64,000 nt of DNA from Pararhizobium sp. YC-54 (GCF_025847205.1 NZ_JAOYTH010000011.1:62001-126000), one strand, 5' to 3'. Positions 28,758 through 38,313 are shown, counted from the stretch's first letter. Program-made: numbers and translations. The notes: generated from the sequence alone by a model not told the origin.

Positions 28758-29852
28758 ATGCGGGATCCCTATTCAGTGCTCGGCGTCAGACGCAATGCCG
28801 GACCGGACGAGATCAAGGCCGCCTGGCGGTCCGTGGCAAAAGCCGTGCATCCCGACCAGAACAAGGACGACCCGCTGGCCACCCAGCGCTTTGCCGAGGC
28901 CGGCCGCGCCTATGAGGTGCTGAAGGATCCGAAGCTGCGCAACCGCTACGACTATGCCCGCCGCGAGGCCGAACTGCGCCGCATGGAAGAAATGAAGCGC
29001 AAGGCGCGGGGCACGGAAGAAGAGACAATCGATCCGGAAACCGCCGAAGACATGATCGCGCGCATCTTCGGCACTGACGACCGGGCAAAGGCAAAGAACG
29101 CAAGGCCGCAGGAGAGAAAACCGGCGGCGCCACCGCGGGAGAAGGCCGAACCGAAGCCGGAACAAAAACCAGAACCAAAGGCCGAGACGGCGGTGGAGCC
29201 GGAAGGCAGCCCGGAAGCGAAGCCCGATCCGGCTGACAAAACACCCGTGTTCGGCGGCTTCCCCCGGGCGGCGGCACCAGCGGCAGACCTTGTCTCGGCC
29301 ATCGTCCGGCGCATTCGTGGTGCGGCCGGCAAGTCCGCGCCGGAAAAGGTGCCGGACATTTTCTGTGACGTCACGGTCTCGATCGAGGATATTTTCCGGC
29401 GCGAGAAGGCAACGGCAACCCTGCCCGACGGCCAGACATTGAAGGTCGCCCTGCCCGCCGGCACGACGGACGGCAGCATCGTGCGCCTCAAGGAGATGGG
29501 GTACCGCCTGAACGGCATGCTGCGCGGCGACGTCGTCGTGGCCGTGCGTGTCGATCAGGACGGCCGTTTCCGCACCGACGGAACAGACCTGCGCACCACC
29601 CTGCCCGTCAACATCCAGGATGCGGTGCTGGGGTGCGAGACAACAGTGGAAACGCTTACCGGCCCGGTCAGCGTCACCGTTCCGGCCTGGTCCGGCTCCG
29701 ACCATGTGATCCGGGTCGCTGGCCACGGGTTGCCCACCGCGGAGGGCAAACGCGGCGATCTTCTGGTGGAACTGCGGCTGATGCTGTGGGAAAAACCCGA
29801 CGAGAAGGTCACCGACCTGATGCGCAGCCTGCGCAACGGCCTCTTCCTGTAA
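28758..29852 (+). CDS. J-domain protein without zinc fingers (CbpA-like DnaJ)
   Basis: 364 residues. The J domain is residues 2-66, with HPD in AKAVHPDQNKDD. A low-complexity Lys/Glu/Pro linker (about 105-165) follows, then the DnaJ C-terminal substrate domains (about 200-355; VTVSIEDIFRREKATATLPDG, LPVNIQDAVLGCETTVETL). The Cys-rich zinc fingers of DnaJ are missing, as in CbpA. It would stimulate DnaK on specific clients. ATG 28758 is preferred over an upstream ATG at 28722. fabI lies 251 bases downstream. Confidence 0.92.
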   Translation: MRDPYSVLGVRRNAGPDEIKAAWRSVAKAVHPDQNKDDPLATQRFAEAGRAYEVLKDPKLRNRYDYARREAELRRMEEMKRKARGTEEETIDPETAEDMIARIFGTDDRAKAKNARPQERKPAAPPREKAEPKPEQKPEPKAETAVEPEGSPEAKPDPADKTPVFGGFPRAAAPAADLVSAIVRRIRGAAGKSAPEKVPDIFCDVTVSIEDIFRREKATATLPDGQTLKVALPAGTTDGSIVRLKEMGYRLNGMLRGDVVVAVRVDQDGRFRTDGTDLRTTLPVNIQDAVLGCETTVETLTGPVSVTVPAWSGSDHVIRVAGHGLPTAEGKRGDLLVELRLMLWEKPDEKVTDLMRSLRNGLFL

Positions 29853-30103
29853 AGGTTTCACGACAGCCGCCGTGGATGGCGACCCCTTGCGTGGCCGCTG
29901 ACCCAATATTACGGGGACTAACAGTTCCTGATCTTAGCCGCGCTTGAACCACCGGGGCGGCTATGTCATAGCCAATGCTCGAAAAATTCAGAGCCGACGC
30001 GACCGCAAGGGGCGCGAAGGTTCCGGCAGGTTCAACATATGCGAATTTCCAGTCGGCACATGCCCGGCTGACGAAAGCATAGGCTTATTGGGGGCATAAC
30101 ATC

Positions 30104-30922
30104 ATGTCGCAAACATCCGGTCTGATGAAGGGGAAACGCGGCCTCATCATGGGCGTCGCAAACAACCGGTCGATCGCATGGGGCATTGCCAAGGCAATTC
30201 ACGCGCAGGGCGGCGAACTGGCATTCACCTATCAGGGCGATGCCCTGAAGAAGCGGGTCGAACCGCTGGCTGAGGAACTCGGTGCGGTCATGGCCGGCCA
30301 TTGCGACGTCAGCGATGAATCCACCATCGACGCGGTCTTCGAAAACCTGGAGAAAATCTGGGGCAAGATCGATTTCCTCGTGCACGCCATCGGCTTTTCC
30401 GACAAGGACGAACTGACCGGCCGCTACGTCGACACGTCGGCTGCGAACTTCGCCCTGACGATGAACATCTCGGTCTATTCCTTCACCGCCGTCGCACGGC
30501 GCGCGGAAAAGCTGATGACCGATGGCGGCTCGATGCTGACCATGACCTATTACGGCGCCGAAAAGGTGATGCCGAACTACAACGTCATGGGCGTTGCCAA
30601 GGCGGCACTCGAAGCCAGCGTCAAGTATCTCGCCGTCGATCTCGGCCCGAAGAACATCCGCGTCAACGCGATCTCGGCCGGCCCGATCAAGACGCTTGCA
30701 GCGTCGGGTATCGGCGACTTCCGCTATATCCTCAAGTGGAACGAATACAACGCGCCGCTGCGCCGCACCGTTACCATCGAGGAAGTCGGCGATGTCGGCC
30801 TCTACATGCTGTCCGACCTGTCGCGCTCGGTGACCGGTGAAGTCCATCATGCCGACAGCGGCTACCATGTCGTCGGCATGAAGGCCGTCGACGCGCCGGA
30901 TATCGCCGTCGTCAAGGACTGA
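30104..30922 (+). CDS. fabI: Enoyl-[acyl-carrier-protein] reductase (NADH)
   Basis: 272 residues of the SDR superfamily. The FabI-specific nucleotide motif GVANNRSIAWGIAKAI is near residue 17. The catalytic Tyr-x6-Lys is in NYNVMGVAKAALE, and the AISAGPIKTLAASGI substrate loop is present. It reduces the enoyl-ACP double bond in each fatty-acid elongation cycle. GGGGGC precedes the ATG. The histidine phosphatase follows 91 bases downstream. Confidence 0.97.
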   Translation: MSQTSGLMKGKRGLIMGVANNRSIAWGIAKAIHAQGGELAFTYQGDALKKRVEPLAEELGAVMAGHCDVSDESTIDAVFENLEKIWGKIDFLVHAIGFSDKDELTGRYVDTSAANFALTMNISVYSFTAVARRAEKLMTDGGSMLTMTYYGAEKVMPNYNVMGVAKAALEASVKYLAVDLGPKNIRVNAISAGPIKTLAASGIGDFRYILKWNEYNAPLRRTVTIEEVGDVGLYMLSDLSRSVTGEVHHADSGYHVVGMKAVDAPDIAVVKD

Positions 30923-30940
30923 CACGCAACCGAAAGAATC

Positions 30941-30970
30941 CCGGGGCCCTCGAACAATGGGGCGCCCCGG
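30941..30970. terminator. GC-rich hairpin between fabI and histidine phosphatase
   Basis: CCGGGGC (30941-30947) pairs with GCCCCGG (30964-30970). A second small dyad GGGTCT/AGACCC follows. Without a T-tract it could be an attenuator or mRNA end protection. Confidence 0.35.
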
Positions 30971-31013
30971 CTCCTCGCCTCGGGTCTCAAGACCCCTGCC
31001 CCGGAGTTTCTCC

Positions 31014-31598
31014 GTGACCATTTACATGATCCGCCACGGACAGACCGACTGGAATGCGCAGATCCGCATGCAGGGCCAGAAGGACATTCCGCTCAACGAT
31101 ACCGGCCGGCGGCAGGCAAGCGGCAACGGCCACGCACTTATCGCCCTTCTCGGACAGGACGCGGAAAAATTCGATTTCGTCGCAAGCCCGCTTCACCGTA
31201 CCCGCGAGACCATGGAACTCGTTCGCGAAGCCATGGGTCTTGCCCGCTCCGGCTACCGGCTGGACGACAGGTTGAAGGAAGTTTCCTTCGGCGATTGGGA
31301 AGGCTACACGATGGCCGAACTCGAGCGGGAAATGCCCGAGCGGGTAGCGGAACGCGAACTGTCGAAATGGGACTTCATCCCGCCGGGTGCGGATGCCGAA
31401 AGCTACGAAATCCTCTCCTGGCGTGTCGGCGCCTGGCTTTCAAGCGTTTCTGCGCCGACCGTCTGCGTCAGCCATGGCGGCGTCATCCGAACGCTGTTCA
31501 AGCTGTGCGGCGCAATGGACGCGGAAGAGGCAGCCCTTGGGGCGATTCCACAGGATCGAATCTTGAAGATCGAGAACGGCACGATCGGCTGGCTCTGA
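31014..31598 (+). CDS. Histidine phosphatase family protein (phosphoglycerate-mutase-like)
   Basis: 194 residues. The phosphohistidine motif MIRHGQTDWN is at the N-terminus, the acid in LKEVSFGDWEG, and the second catalytic His in CVSHGGVIRTLFKL. It could be a broad phosphatase or a cofactor-dependent mutase relative; the substrate is unknown. The start GTG 31014 has GGAG at 31003-31006, 7 bases away; the earlier ATG frame is rejected. Confidence 0.9.
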   Translation: MTIYMIRHGQTDWNAQIRMQGQKDIPLNDTGRRQASGNGHALIALLGQDAEKFDFVASPLHRTRETMELVREAMGLARSGYRLDDRLKEVSFGDWEGYTMAELEREMPERVAERELSKWDFIPPGADAESYEILSWRVGAWLSSVSAPTVCVSHGGVIRTLFKLCGAMDAEEAALGAIPQDRILKIENGTIGWL

Positions 31599-31658
31599 GC
31601 CCTTGCCGAAGGCGGGGAAAGCGGCTGATCTCTTGAGCCAGCCCCGCCGCCTGAATGA

Positions 31659-31681
31659 CGCGGCACCAACCTGGTGCCGCG
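31659..31681. terminator. Bidirectional hairpin between convergent genes
   Basis: Perfect 10-bp stem CGCGGCACCA / TGGTGCCGCG with a 3-base loop, between the histidine phosphatase (+) and the DUF1344 gene (-). It is placed as a shared terminator, though there is no long T-tract. Confidence 0.55.
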
Positions 31682-31690
31682 ACTGCAGTA

Positions 31691-31951
31691 TTACTGCATG
31701 ATTTCCAGGTCGTTGATGACGCGCTTGCCATCGACCTCGGTGTAGAAGACCAGAACCTTGACGCCCTCTTTCAGGCCATCGAAATTGAATTCTTCCGGAG
31801 CCTGGTAGTTCTTGCCGTCGTCCAGCGACAGGCTCAACTTGTCGGTATCCACGCCGGTGATCACGGCTTCGACATCGGCACTTTCGGCAAAGGCGGTCAG
31901 CGGCGAAAAGAAACCGGCTGCGGCCATCAATGTAGCAACGATGAAACGCAT
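31691..31951 (-). CDS. DUF1344 small secreted protein
   Basis: 86 residues. A signal peptide (about 1-22, ending AFAES) is followed by a ~60-residue beta-rich domain ADVEAVITGVDTDKLSLSLDDGKNY ... VLVFYTEVDGKRVINDLE, the DUF1344 pattern common in rhizobia. It is periplasmic and of unknown function. The start at 31951 fits the signal peptide; the longer frame to 32041 is rejected. Confidence 0.88.
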   Translation of the reverse strand: MRFIVATLMAAAGFFSPLTAFAESADVEAVITGVDTDKLSLSLDDGKNYQAPEEFNFDGLKEGVKVLVFYTEVDGKRVINDLEIMQ

Positions 31952-32069
31952 CTGTCTTGCCCTCTTCAGTGATTCTTTCAATTTTGATGTGCCCACTGTT
32001 TGATCTCCGATTGTGGCAAAAATCGCCCGCTGCCGTGTCATTTAGAATTTTATCGAATTTGGAGACGTC

Positions 32070-32144
32070 ATGGTTAACCAAATCCTGACCGACGGCCACT
32101 CCCCTCCGCAGAAGCGCGGATTTCATAGCAGGAACAGCCTCTAA
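32070..32144 (+). CDS. Possible leader peptide ORF
   Basis: 24-codon ORF (MVNQILTDGHSPPQKRGFHS and four more residues) with GGAGA well placed upstream, between the divergent DUF1344 and GGDEF-EAL genes. It ends 58 bases before the GGDEF-EAL start. No family is recognised; it may be chance. Confidence 0.25.
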   Translation: MVNQILTDGHSPPQKRGFHSRNSL

Positions 32145-32202
32145 AGCCAATCTTAAGACTCCGTCTCTACCGTGGCGCCGGGGAATATGGGGTGCATGGC
32201 CG

Positions 32203-34917
32203 TTGACTAAAAGCGCTACAATCCGTCATCGCGCCCTGGCGCTTGCCAGGCTAGCGAAACCGTCGCTTTTTCCCGCCTTCATCGCCTTTGCAGTCGTCAC
32301 CACCGGTGGCTACTTCTTCGAGCAGCAGAACCGTGAAAATTTTCGCAACGAGCTGAAGAGTAACGTTCAAAACGAGCTCAATCTTGTCTCTACCCGCCTG
32401 CAGAGCGAGATCAACAACAACATCACCGCACTGCGCGGCATCGCCAACAATTTCTCCGTCGATCCCCAAATGCCGCAAGCGCATTTCGACCAGCTGGCGA
32501 CCAAGCTGTTGATTCAGAACCCCCAGATGGTGCGGGTCAGCGCCGCACCGGACGCCGTCATCCGCATGACCTTTCCGCTCAAGGGGAACGAGCGGATGCT
32601 CGGCACCGACTTCAAGAAGTTCGGCTCCTCCAGGATCGCCATAGACCGCGCCGAATCGAAGGCCAAGCCCATCCTGGCCGGTCCGGTCAGGATGCCGAGC
32701 GGCCGGACCGGCTTCAACCTGTTTTCTCCCGTCTTCACCCGGACCGGCAACAGCCTGACCTTTTGGGGTTTCATGGAAGCTGTCATCGATGAACGGGATA
32801 TCTACGCCAATGCGGGCCTCGTCGACGACGGCAAACATCACGACGAAGCGGACAGCGGCCATCGGCACGTTGATATCCAGCTGGCGATCCGCGATATCTC
32901 GGTGAAAACCAGCGTCCAGGATGCGTTTTTCGGCGATACCGATCTTTTTGACAAGGCGCCCGTCATCCGCCAGCTGCAGCTGCCCGGCGGCACCTGGGAG
33001 CTGGCGGCGATCCCGGCGGACGGGTGGGCTCAGAAGCCGGCCAACACCACCTGGCTCGAAATCACGATTTTCGCCGCCGCGGCGATCATCATCATTCCGA
33101 TTTTCCTCACCGGCGGGCTCGTCAACGAACGCCAGCGCAACATCGCCAAGCTTCGCTCACGCGAGCGGGAGCTGCTGACCGTGTCGCACCGGCTCAATCT
33201 GGCACTCGAATCGTCGAAGATCGGCATCTGGGAGATTGACCTGGATACGCAGCAACGCTCCTGGGACGAACGGATGTACCATCTGCACGGCCTGCCGCCG
33301 GGCGATGGCGCTCCAAGCTACGCCGAATGGCGCTGCACGGTCCATCACGACGACATCACCACGGCCTCGCTCACCCTGTTCAAGGCGCTCGACGAGGATC
33401 TCGAATACCGCTCGCAGTATCGCATCGTCAGGCCCGATGACAGCATCCGCTACGTGCGCAATGCCGGCTCGACGCATGTGGGCGCCGACGGCAAGGCCAA
33501 GATCACCGGCATCAGCTGGGACGTCACCGACGACGTGATGATGACCGAACAGCTTCGTTCGGCCAAGGCAATGGCAGAGGCGAAGAACGACGAGCTTGCC
33601 GAGGCCAAGGATCGTATCGAGCACAATGCGCTGCATGATCCTTTGACGGGGCTTGGCAACCGCCGCATGCTCGACAAGGAACTGGAGGCGCTATCGGCCG
33701 CCCGCCGGGACGGCCTGCGCAACATCGCCATCCTGCATATCGATCTCGACCGCTTCAAGCAGATCAACGACACGCTCGGCCATGCGGCCGGCGACGCGAT
33801 GCTGGTGCATGCCTCGAAAATCCTGCGCTCCAATGTGCGCGCCGGCGATATGGTCGCGCGCATCGGTGGCGACGAATTCGTGATGCTGGTCACCGATCCG
33901 CCGGGCAAGGCCTTCCTTTCCGGCCTCTCCGAACGCATCATCGCCCAGATGCGCCAACCCGTGGACTATAACGGTTTCCCCTGCCGTTTCGGCGTCAGTA
34001 TCGGTATCGCAATCGCGCAGGAGCTCGCCTGCGACGAGCGTCAGCTGCTCGTCAATGCCGATATCGCGCTTTACCGCGCCAAGGGAAACGGCCGCAACCG
34101 CCACGAATTCTTCACCGAGGCGCTGCAGGCCGAGATCATCACCACCAAGCGCATCGCCGACGAAATCCTCGAGGGCATCGAACAGAACCAGTTCGTTGCC
34201 TGGTATCAGCCGCAGTTCGACGCCGGCACGCTGCGCCTGTCCGGCGTCGAGGCCTTGGTGCGCTGGAACCATCCGCGCGAGGGCGTTTTGACGCCCGACA
34301 AGTTCCTGCACATCGCCGAAGAACTGGATGTGGTGGCAACGATCGACCGCATCGTGCTCGACCGGTCCCTGATCGATGCGATGCGCTGGGCAGCGATGGG
34401 CATCGACGTGCCGAAGATTTCCGTCAACGTCTCTGCCAAGCGGCTCAGCGACGACCTGCTCCTCAACTCGCTGCAGGGCCTGTCGTTCACGCCCGGCCAG
34501 CTGTCGTTCGAACTGGTGGAATCGATCTTCCTCGACGAGAGCGACGATATCGTTACCGCCAATATCGAGGGCATCAAGAAGCTCGGCATCGATATCGAAA
34601 TCGACGATTTCGGCACTGGCCATACGTCGATCGTCAGCCTCTTGAAGATCAAGCCGAAGCGGCTGAAGATCGACCGGCAGCTCGTCGCCCCCATCCTCGA
34701 CTCCCGCAACGAACAGGCGCTGATCCGGTCGATCATCGAAATCGGCCGGTCGCTCGGCATCGAAACCGTCGCCGAAGGCGTGGAAACCATGGCGCATGCG
34801 GAGATGCTGGGCCTGCTCGGCTGCGACCTTTTGCAGGGCTATGCCTTCGCCAAGCCCTTGAGCTTCGACAGCTTCGTGGCATTCGCCAGCAAGGAAGCCC
34901 TGCAACTGGCGTCCTGA
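32203..34917 (+). CDS. Membrane GGDEF-EAL protein with CHASE-like sensor and PAS domain
   Basis: 904 residues. TM helix about 20-38, a CHASE-like periplasmic domain about 45-280, a second TM (about 284-306) and a PAS domain (about 325-443, ending GISWDVTDDV). The GGDEF motif is intact near residue 553 (RIGGDEFVML), and the EAL domain starts with VEALVRWNHP near 680 and has IDDFGTGHTSI. Both c-di-GMP synthesis and breakdown are possible. The start TTG 32203 is the first plausible codon; no ATG precedes the TM helix in frame. It is the second such fusion in this window. Confidence 0.88.
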   Translation: MTKSATIRHRALALARLAKPSLFPAFIAFAVVTTGGYFFEQQNRENFRNELKSNVQNELNLVSTRLQSEINNNITALRGIANNFSVDPQMPQAHFDQLATKLLIQNPQMVRVSAAPDAVIRMTFPLKGNERMLGTDFKKFGSSRIAIDRAESKAKPILAGPVRMPSGRTGFNLFSPVFTRTGNSLTFWGFMEAVIDERDIYANAGLVDDGKHHDEADSGHRHVDIQLAIRDISVKTSVQDAFFGDTDLFDKAPVIRQLQLPGGTWELAAIPADGWAQKPANTTWLEITIFAAAAIIIIPIFLTGGLVNERQRNIAKLRSRERELLTVSHRLNLALESSKIGIWEIDLDTQQRSWDERMYHLHGLPPGDGAPSYAEWRCTVHHDDITTASLTLFKALDEDLEYRSQYRIVRPDDSIRYVRNAGSTHVGADGKAKITGISWDVTDDVMMTEQLRSAKAMAEAKNDELAEAKDRIEHNALHDPLTGLGNRRMLDKELEALSAARRDGLRNIAILHIDLDRFKQINDTLGHAAGDAMLVHASKILRSNVRAGDMVARIGGDEFVMLVTDPPGKAFLSGLSERIIAQMRQPVDYNGFPCRFGVSIGIAIAQELACDERQLLVNADIALYRAKGNGRNRHEFFTEALQAEIITTKRIADEILEGIEQNQFVAWYQPQFDAGTLRLSGVEALVRWNHPREGVLTPDKFLHIAEELDVVATIDRIVLDRSLIDAMRWAAMGIDVPKISVNVSAKRLSDDLLLNSLQGLSFTPGQLSFELVESIFLDESDDIVTANIEGIKKLGIDIEIDDFGTGHTSIVSLLKIKPKRLKIDRQLVAPILDSRNEQALIRSIIEIGRSLGIETVAEGVETMAHAEMLGLLGCDLLQGYAFAKPLSFDSFVAFASKEALQLAS

Positions 34918-35343
34918 TTGGCTTTTGCCTTAGAGCGCTTCATCTTTAAACGGAAGCATTCTGCCGGAAGGAATTTCGGCCAGAACCAAGGCGGTTGGCG
35001 AAGAGCGCAGCAGAAGCTGCGTTCGAGGCGGCAGCAGCCGGTCATGGCCGAAATTCATCCGGCCCTTCGGGTTGGCTCAAAACGGCCGTCCACTGTGTCG
35101 GATGGCTTGACCGATGGATCGGCATCGCTCGGCGCCATCCTTCGTGTGGAACGGCCGTTTTGAGCCAACAGAATCGCTTCCGTTCAAAGATGAAGCGCTC
35201 TAAGACAGACTGTTCACGTGGCAATCGCCATATTTTGCCAGAAAAGTTTTCCCTTTCCGGCGTTTTCCACTATTAGTCTGCGCCTACAGAATGGCGCAGC
35301 CGCTCGCCCGGATGCGCCTGGCCTCATATCCGGTTGCTGATCC
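34918..35343. other. Intergenic region before aroC
   Basis: 426 bases with no gene. Most is the inverted-repeat element 34930-35203. The last 140 bases must hold the aroC promoter; a TTTTCC/GGAAAA-rich stretch (35245-35270) is AT-richer than its surroundings, but no site was recognised with confidence. Confidence 0.7.
34930..35203. mobile_element. MITE-like element, 274 bp with ~35-bp terminal inverted repeats
   Basis: Left end 34930-34963 and right end 35169-35203 are reverse complements with about one mismatch and a one-base gap; each starts TTAGAGCGCTTCATCTTT. Inside are two more inverted pairs: 18 perfect bases at 35072-35089 with 35151-35168, and 11 bases at 34972-34982 with 35045-35055. 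There is no ORF of note and no obvious target duplication. It could be a non-autonomous element or a large structured palindrome. Confidence 0.65.
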
Positions 35344-36441
35344 ATGTCGCACAATACTTTCGGTCATCTTTTCCGCGTTACCACCTGGGGCGAAAGCCAC
35401 GGGGTCGCGCTCGGCTGCGTCATCGACGGCTGCCCTCCCGGCATCCGTTTCACGCTTGCCGAGCTGCAGGCCTGGCTCGACAAGCGCAAGCCCGGCCAGT
35501 CGCGCTTCGTCACCCAGCGCCGCGAAGACGACCTGGTCAAGATCCTCTCCGGCGTCATGCTGGATACGGACGGCGAGACGATGATCACCACCGGTACGCC
35601 GGTCTCGATGATGATCGAGAACACCGACCAGCGCTCCAAGGATTATTCCGAGATCGCCAAGAGCTACCGGCCGGGCCACGCCGACTACACTTATGACGTC
35701 AAATACGGCATTCGCGATTATCGCGGCGGCGGCCGCTCGTCGGCGCGCGAAACGGCCGCCCGTGTCGCCGCCGGCGGCCTTGCCCGCAAGGTCGTGCCCG
35801 GCCTCATGGTGCGCGGCGCGCTGGTGCAGATCGGCAAGCACAAGATCAACCGCGACAACTGGGACTGGAACGAAGTCGGCAACAACCCGTTCTTCGCGCC
35901 GGACCCTGCCATCGTTCCCGTCTGGGAAGAGTATCTCGACGGTATCCGCAAGGCGGGTTCCTCGGTCGGCGCCGTCGTCGAAGTCGTTGCCGAAGGCGTA
36001 CCGGCCGGCATCGGCGCACCGATCTATGCCAAGCTCGACCAGGACATCGCCTCCAACCTGATGTCGATCAACGCCGTCAAGGGCGTGGAGATCGGCAACG
36101 GTTTTGGCGCCGCCGAAATCACCGGCGAGGAAAATGCCGACGAGATGCGGATGGGCAATGACGGCAACCCGATCTTCCTGTCGAACCATGCCGGTGGTAT
36201 TCTCGGCGGCATATCGACCGGCCAGCCGGTAATTGCCCGTTTCGCCATCAAGCCGACCTCCTCGATCCTGACCCAGCGCCAGTCGATCGATGCGGACGGA
36301 AACAATGTCGACGTGCGCACCAAGGGCCGCCACGACCCCTGCGTCGGCATCCGCGCCGTGCCGATCGGCGAGGCCATGCTTGCCTGCACCATTGCCGATC
36401 ACTACCTGCGCGACCGTGGCCAGACCGGCCGGTTGAAGTAA
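35344..36441 (+). CDS. aroC: Chorismate synthase
   Basis: 365 residues. It converts EPSP to chorismate using reduced FMN. Conserved signatures: TWGESHG at the N-terminus, [30 protein letters not shown], and [18 protein letters not shown]. Final step of the shikimate pathway. ribB follows 18 bases downstream, so they probably form one operon. Confidence 0.97.
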   Translation: MSHNTFGHLFRVTTWGESHGVALGCVIDGCPPGIRFTLAELQAWLDKRKPGQSRFVTQRREDDLVKILSGVMLDTDGETMITTGTPVSMMIENTDQRSKDYSEIAKSYRPGHADYTYDVKYGIRDYRGGGRSSARETAARVAAGGLARKVVPGLMVRGALVQIGKHKINRDNWDWNEVGNNPFFAPDPAIVPVWEEYLDGIRKAGSSVGAVVEVVAEGVPAGIGAPIYAKLDQDIASNLMSINAVKGVEIGNGFGAAEITGEENADEMRMGNDGNPIFLSNHAGGILGGISTGQPVIARFAIKPTSSILTQRQSIDADGNNVDVRTKGRHDPCVGIRAVPIGEAMLACTIADHYLRDRGQTGRLK

Positions 36442-36459
36442 CATCCAAGGAAGAACCCC

Positions 36460-37560
36460 ATGCCCTTTGACCAGAAGCGCGTTGCCGATGCCATCCGGGC
36501 CTTCGAGGCCGGCGAAATCGTTGTCGTCACCGATGATGACGGCCGCGAGAACGAAGGCGACCTGATCGTCGCAGCCGTCCATTGCACGCCCGAAAAGATG
36601 GCCTTCATCGTCCGCCACACCTCCGGCATCGTCTGCACGCCGATGCCGAAGGAAGAGGCCAAGCGCCTCAACCTCAACGCCATGGTGGCGGAAAACGATT
36701 CGGCCCACACGACGGCGTTCACCGTCACCGTCGATTTCAAGCACGGCACGACGACCGGCATTTCGGCCGAAGACCGGACCTTGACGGTCCGCAATCTGGC
36801 CAACCCGAACGTCGGGGCTGCCGACTTCACCCGTCCCGGCCACATCTTCCCGCTGGTCGCGCGCGAAGGCGGCGTCTTGATGCGGTCTGGCCATACGGAA
36901 GCCGCCGTCGATCTCTGCCGTCTTGCCAGCCTGCCGCCGATCGGCGTTATCTGCGAGCTGGTCAATGATGACGGCACGGTGACGCGCGGCCCGCAAGTGA
37001 CTGAATTTGCGGAAAAGCATGGCCTGAAGCAGGTTTCGGTCGCCGATCTCATCGCCTACCGCCAGCGCAAGGAAACGCTGATCAATCTGGAGGCGACCTT
37101 CGATGTCGATACGCCCTATGGCAAGGCCAAGGCACATGCCTATTCCCTGCCCTGGGATCCGATGCAGCATCTGGCGGTGATCTTCGGCGACATCCGCGAC
37201 GGCGTCGATGTCCCGGTTCGCCTGCAACTGGAAAATGTCGCCGCCGACGTTTTCGGCAGCCACTGCCAGCTCGATCCGATCATGAAGCGCATGTCCGAAC
37301 AGGGCCGCGGCGTCATCGTCTATTTGCGCGAAGGCTCGGTCGGCGTCGGCGTCTCGACGACCGCACGCGCCGGCAAGCACGAGCGTGAAGATCACAGCGA
37401 AGCCCAGGCGCGCGAAAGCGAATGGCTGGAAATCGGCCTCGGCGCCCAGATCCTGAAAGACCTCGGCATCACCTCGATCCGGCTCCTCTCCTCCCGCGAA
37501 CGCCATTATGTCGGGCTGGAAGGTTTCGGAATCGAGATTGCGGCGACAGAGATCATCTAA
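36460..37560 (+). CDS. ribB: 3,4-dihydroxy-2-butanone 4-phosphate synthase with degenerate GTP-cyclohydrolase-II-like domain
   Basis: 366 residues. The N-terminal DHBP synthase domain (1-~205) has the metal-binding DDDGRENEGDLI and HTEAAVDLCRLA. The C-terminal ~150 residues follow the GCH2 fold (RLQLENVAADVFGSHCQ), but the Cys zinc ligands (CxxDxGxCDC-type) of active RibA are missing. It therefore supplies the four-carbon riboflavin precursor and probably lacks the GTP step. Many alphaproteobacteria carry this RibB form. A strong terminator follows. Confidence 0.92.
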   Translation: MPFDQKRVADAIRAFEAGEIVVVTDDDGRENEGDLIVAAVHCTPEKMAFIVRHTSGIVCTPMPKEEAKRLNLNAMVAENDSAHTTAFTVTVDFKHGTTTGISAEDRTLTVRNLANPNVGAADFTRPGHIFPLVAREGGVLMRSGHTEAAVDLCRLASLPPIGVICELVNDDGTVTRGPQVTEFAEKHGLKQVSVADLIAYRQRKETLINLEATFDVDTPYGKAKAHAYSLPWDPMQHLAVIFGDIRDGVDVPVRLQLENVAADVFGSHCQLDPIMKRMSEQGRGVIVYLREGSVGVGVSTTARAGKHEREDHSEAQARESEWLEIGLGAQILKDLGITSIRLLSSRERHYVGLEGFGIEIAATEII

Positions 37561-37585
37561 GCGTCACACGCCCGTATGAACTTTC

Positions 37586-37620
37586 AAACGCCACCGGTCA
37601 TGGCATGACCGGTGGCGTTT
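37586..37620 (+). terminator. Terminator after aroC-ribB
   Basis: Perfect 16-bp stem (37586-37601 with 37605-37620) and a GGC loop, ending in GTTT and followed by CGCGTTTT. It ends the aroC-ribB transcript. Confidence 0.8.
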
Positions 37621-37721
37621 CGCGTTTTGCCGAAAGCAGGAGCGGCACCGATTTGGCTTCGGGTCTGGAACTACGAGCAAATCAGGGCATACTTGCCAAG
37701 GCGATGGATGGATGTTCGAAA

Positions 37722-38255
37722 ATGGCCATTTTACAGACGATGCAGCTGACACTCAGTCCTTGCTGCCCGAGTGACCGCACCGACTTCATGGACCTTGAGC
37801 TTGATCCGGAGGTCATGCGCTTTCTGAACGGCGGATACGCCGTCGACCATGAGCAGGACGAACCGAACGCGACGTTCCTCATGCCTAGAGGAACAGAGCC
37901 CTACGTTTGGACGGCGCGCCGAACAACCAACAGCGCGTTCGTCGGGTGGTTCTGCTTGTGGCCAGGGAGCGAGGGATTGGCCGAACTCGGATATCGCCTA
38001 CGCCGGATGGAATGGGGTCAGGGGTTAGCCTCAGAAGGGGCTTCTGCTCTCGTCAATTGGGGATTCACAAGCGGTGGGTACGACAAGATCGTGGCGACCA
38101 CGATGGCGGTGAACCACGCATCGCGCCGCGTGATGGAAAAGATCGGTCTGAACTATGATCGCACAGTCTCCTTCGAAGGGCCTGATCCTATTCCGGGCAG
38201 TGAGCACGGCGAAGTTTGGTACGAGTTGATGCACTCAGAATGGAACGGCAGCTAA
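37722..38255 (+). CDS. GNAT family N-acetyltransferase
   Basis: 177 residues with an N-acetyltransferase fold: the central ELGYRLRRMEWGQGLASEGASALVNWGF block and the ATTMAVNHASRRVMEKIGL segment bind acetyl-CoA. The substrate is unknown; it resembles RimJ-like or antibiotic acetyltransferase relatives only at fold level. The start is uncertain: ATG 37722, or 37704 with AAGGCG upstream, or 37740. Its codon use looks less GC-biased than aroC-ribB, so it may be a recent arrival. Confidence 0.75.
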   Translation: MAILQTMQLTLSPCCPSDRTDFMDLELDPEVMRFLNGGYAVDHEQDEPNATFLMPRGTEPYVWTARRTTNSAFVGWFCLWPGSEGLAELGYRLRRMEWGQGLASEGASALVNWGFTSGGYDKIVATTMAVNHASRRVMEKIGLNYDRTVSFEGPDPIPGSEHGEVWYELMHSEWNGS

Positions 38256-38313
38256 CCACCCTTGCATGCCTTCGCGGCAGCCGTGTACTTCGGCCGGAAT
38301 CGCCTAAGCCGCC

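Noticed and set aside
36442..36459. FMN riboswitch before ribB
   Set aside because: Only 18 bases separate aroC and ribB, so there is no room for the aptamer.
35284..37506. 740-codon open frame antisense to aroC-ribB
   Set aside because: Shadow of two well-recognised genes in GC-rich DNA; its product has low-complexity composition and matches no family.
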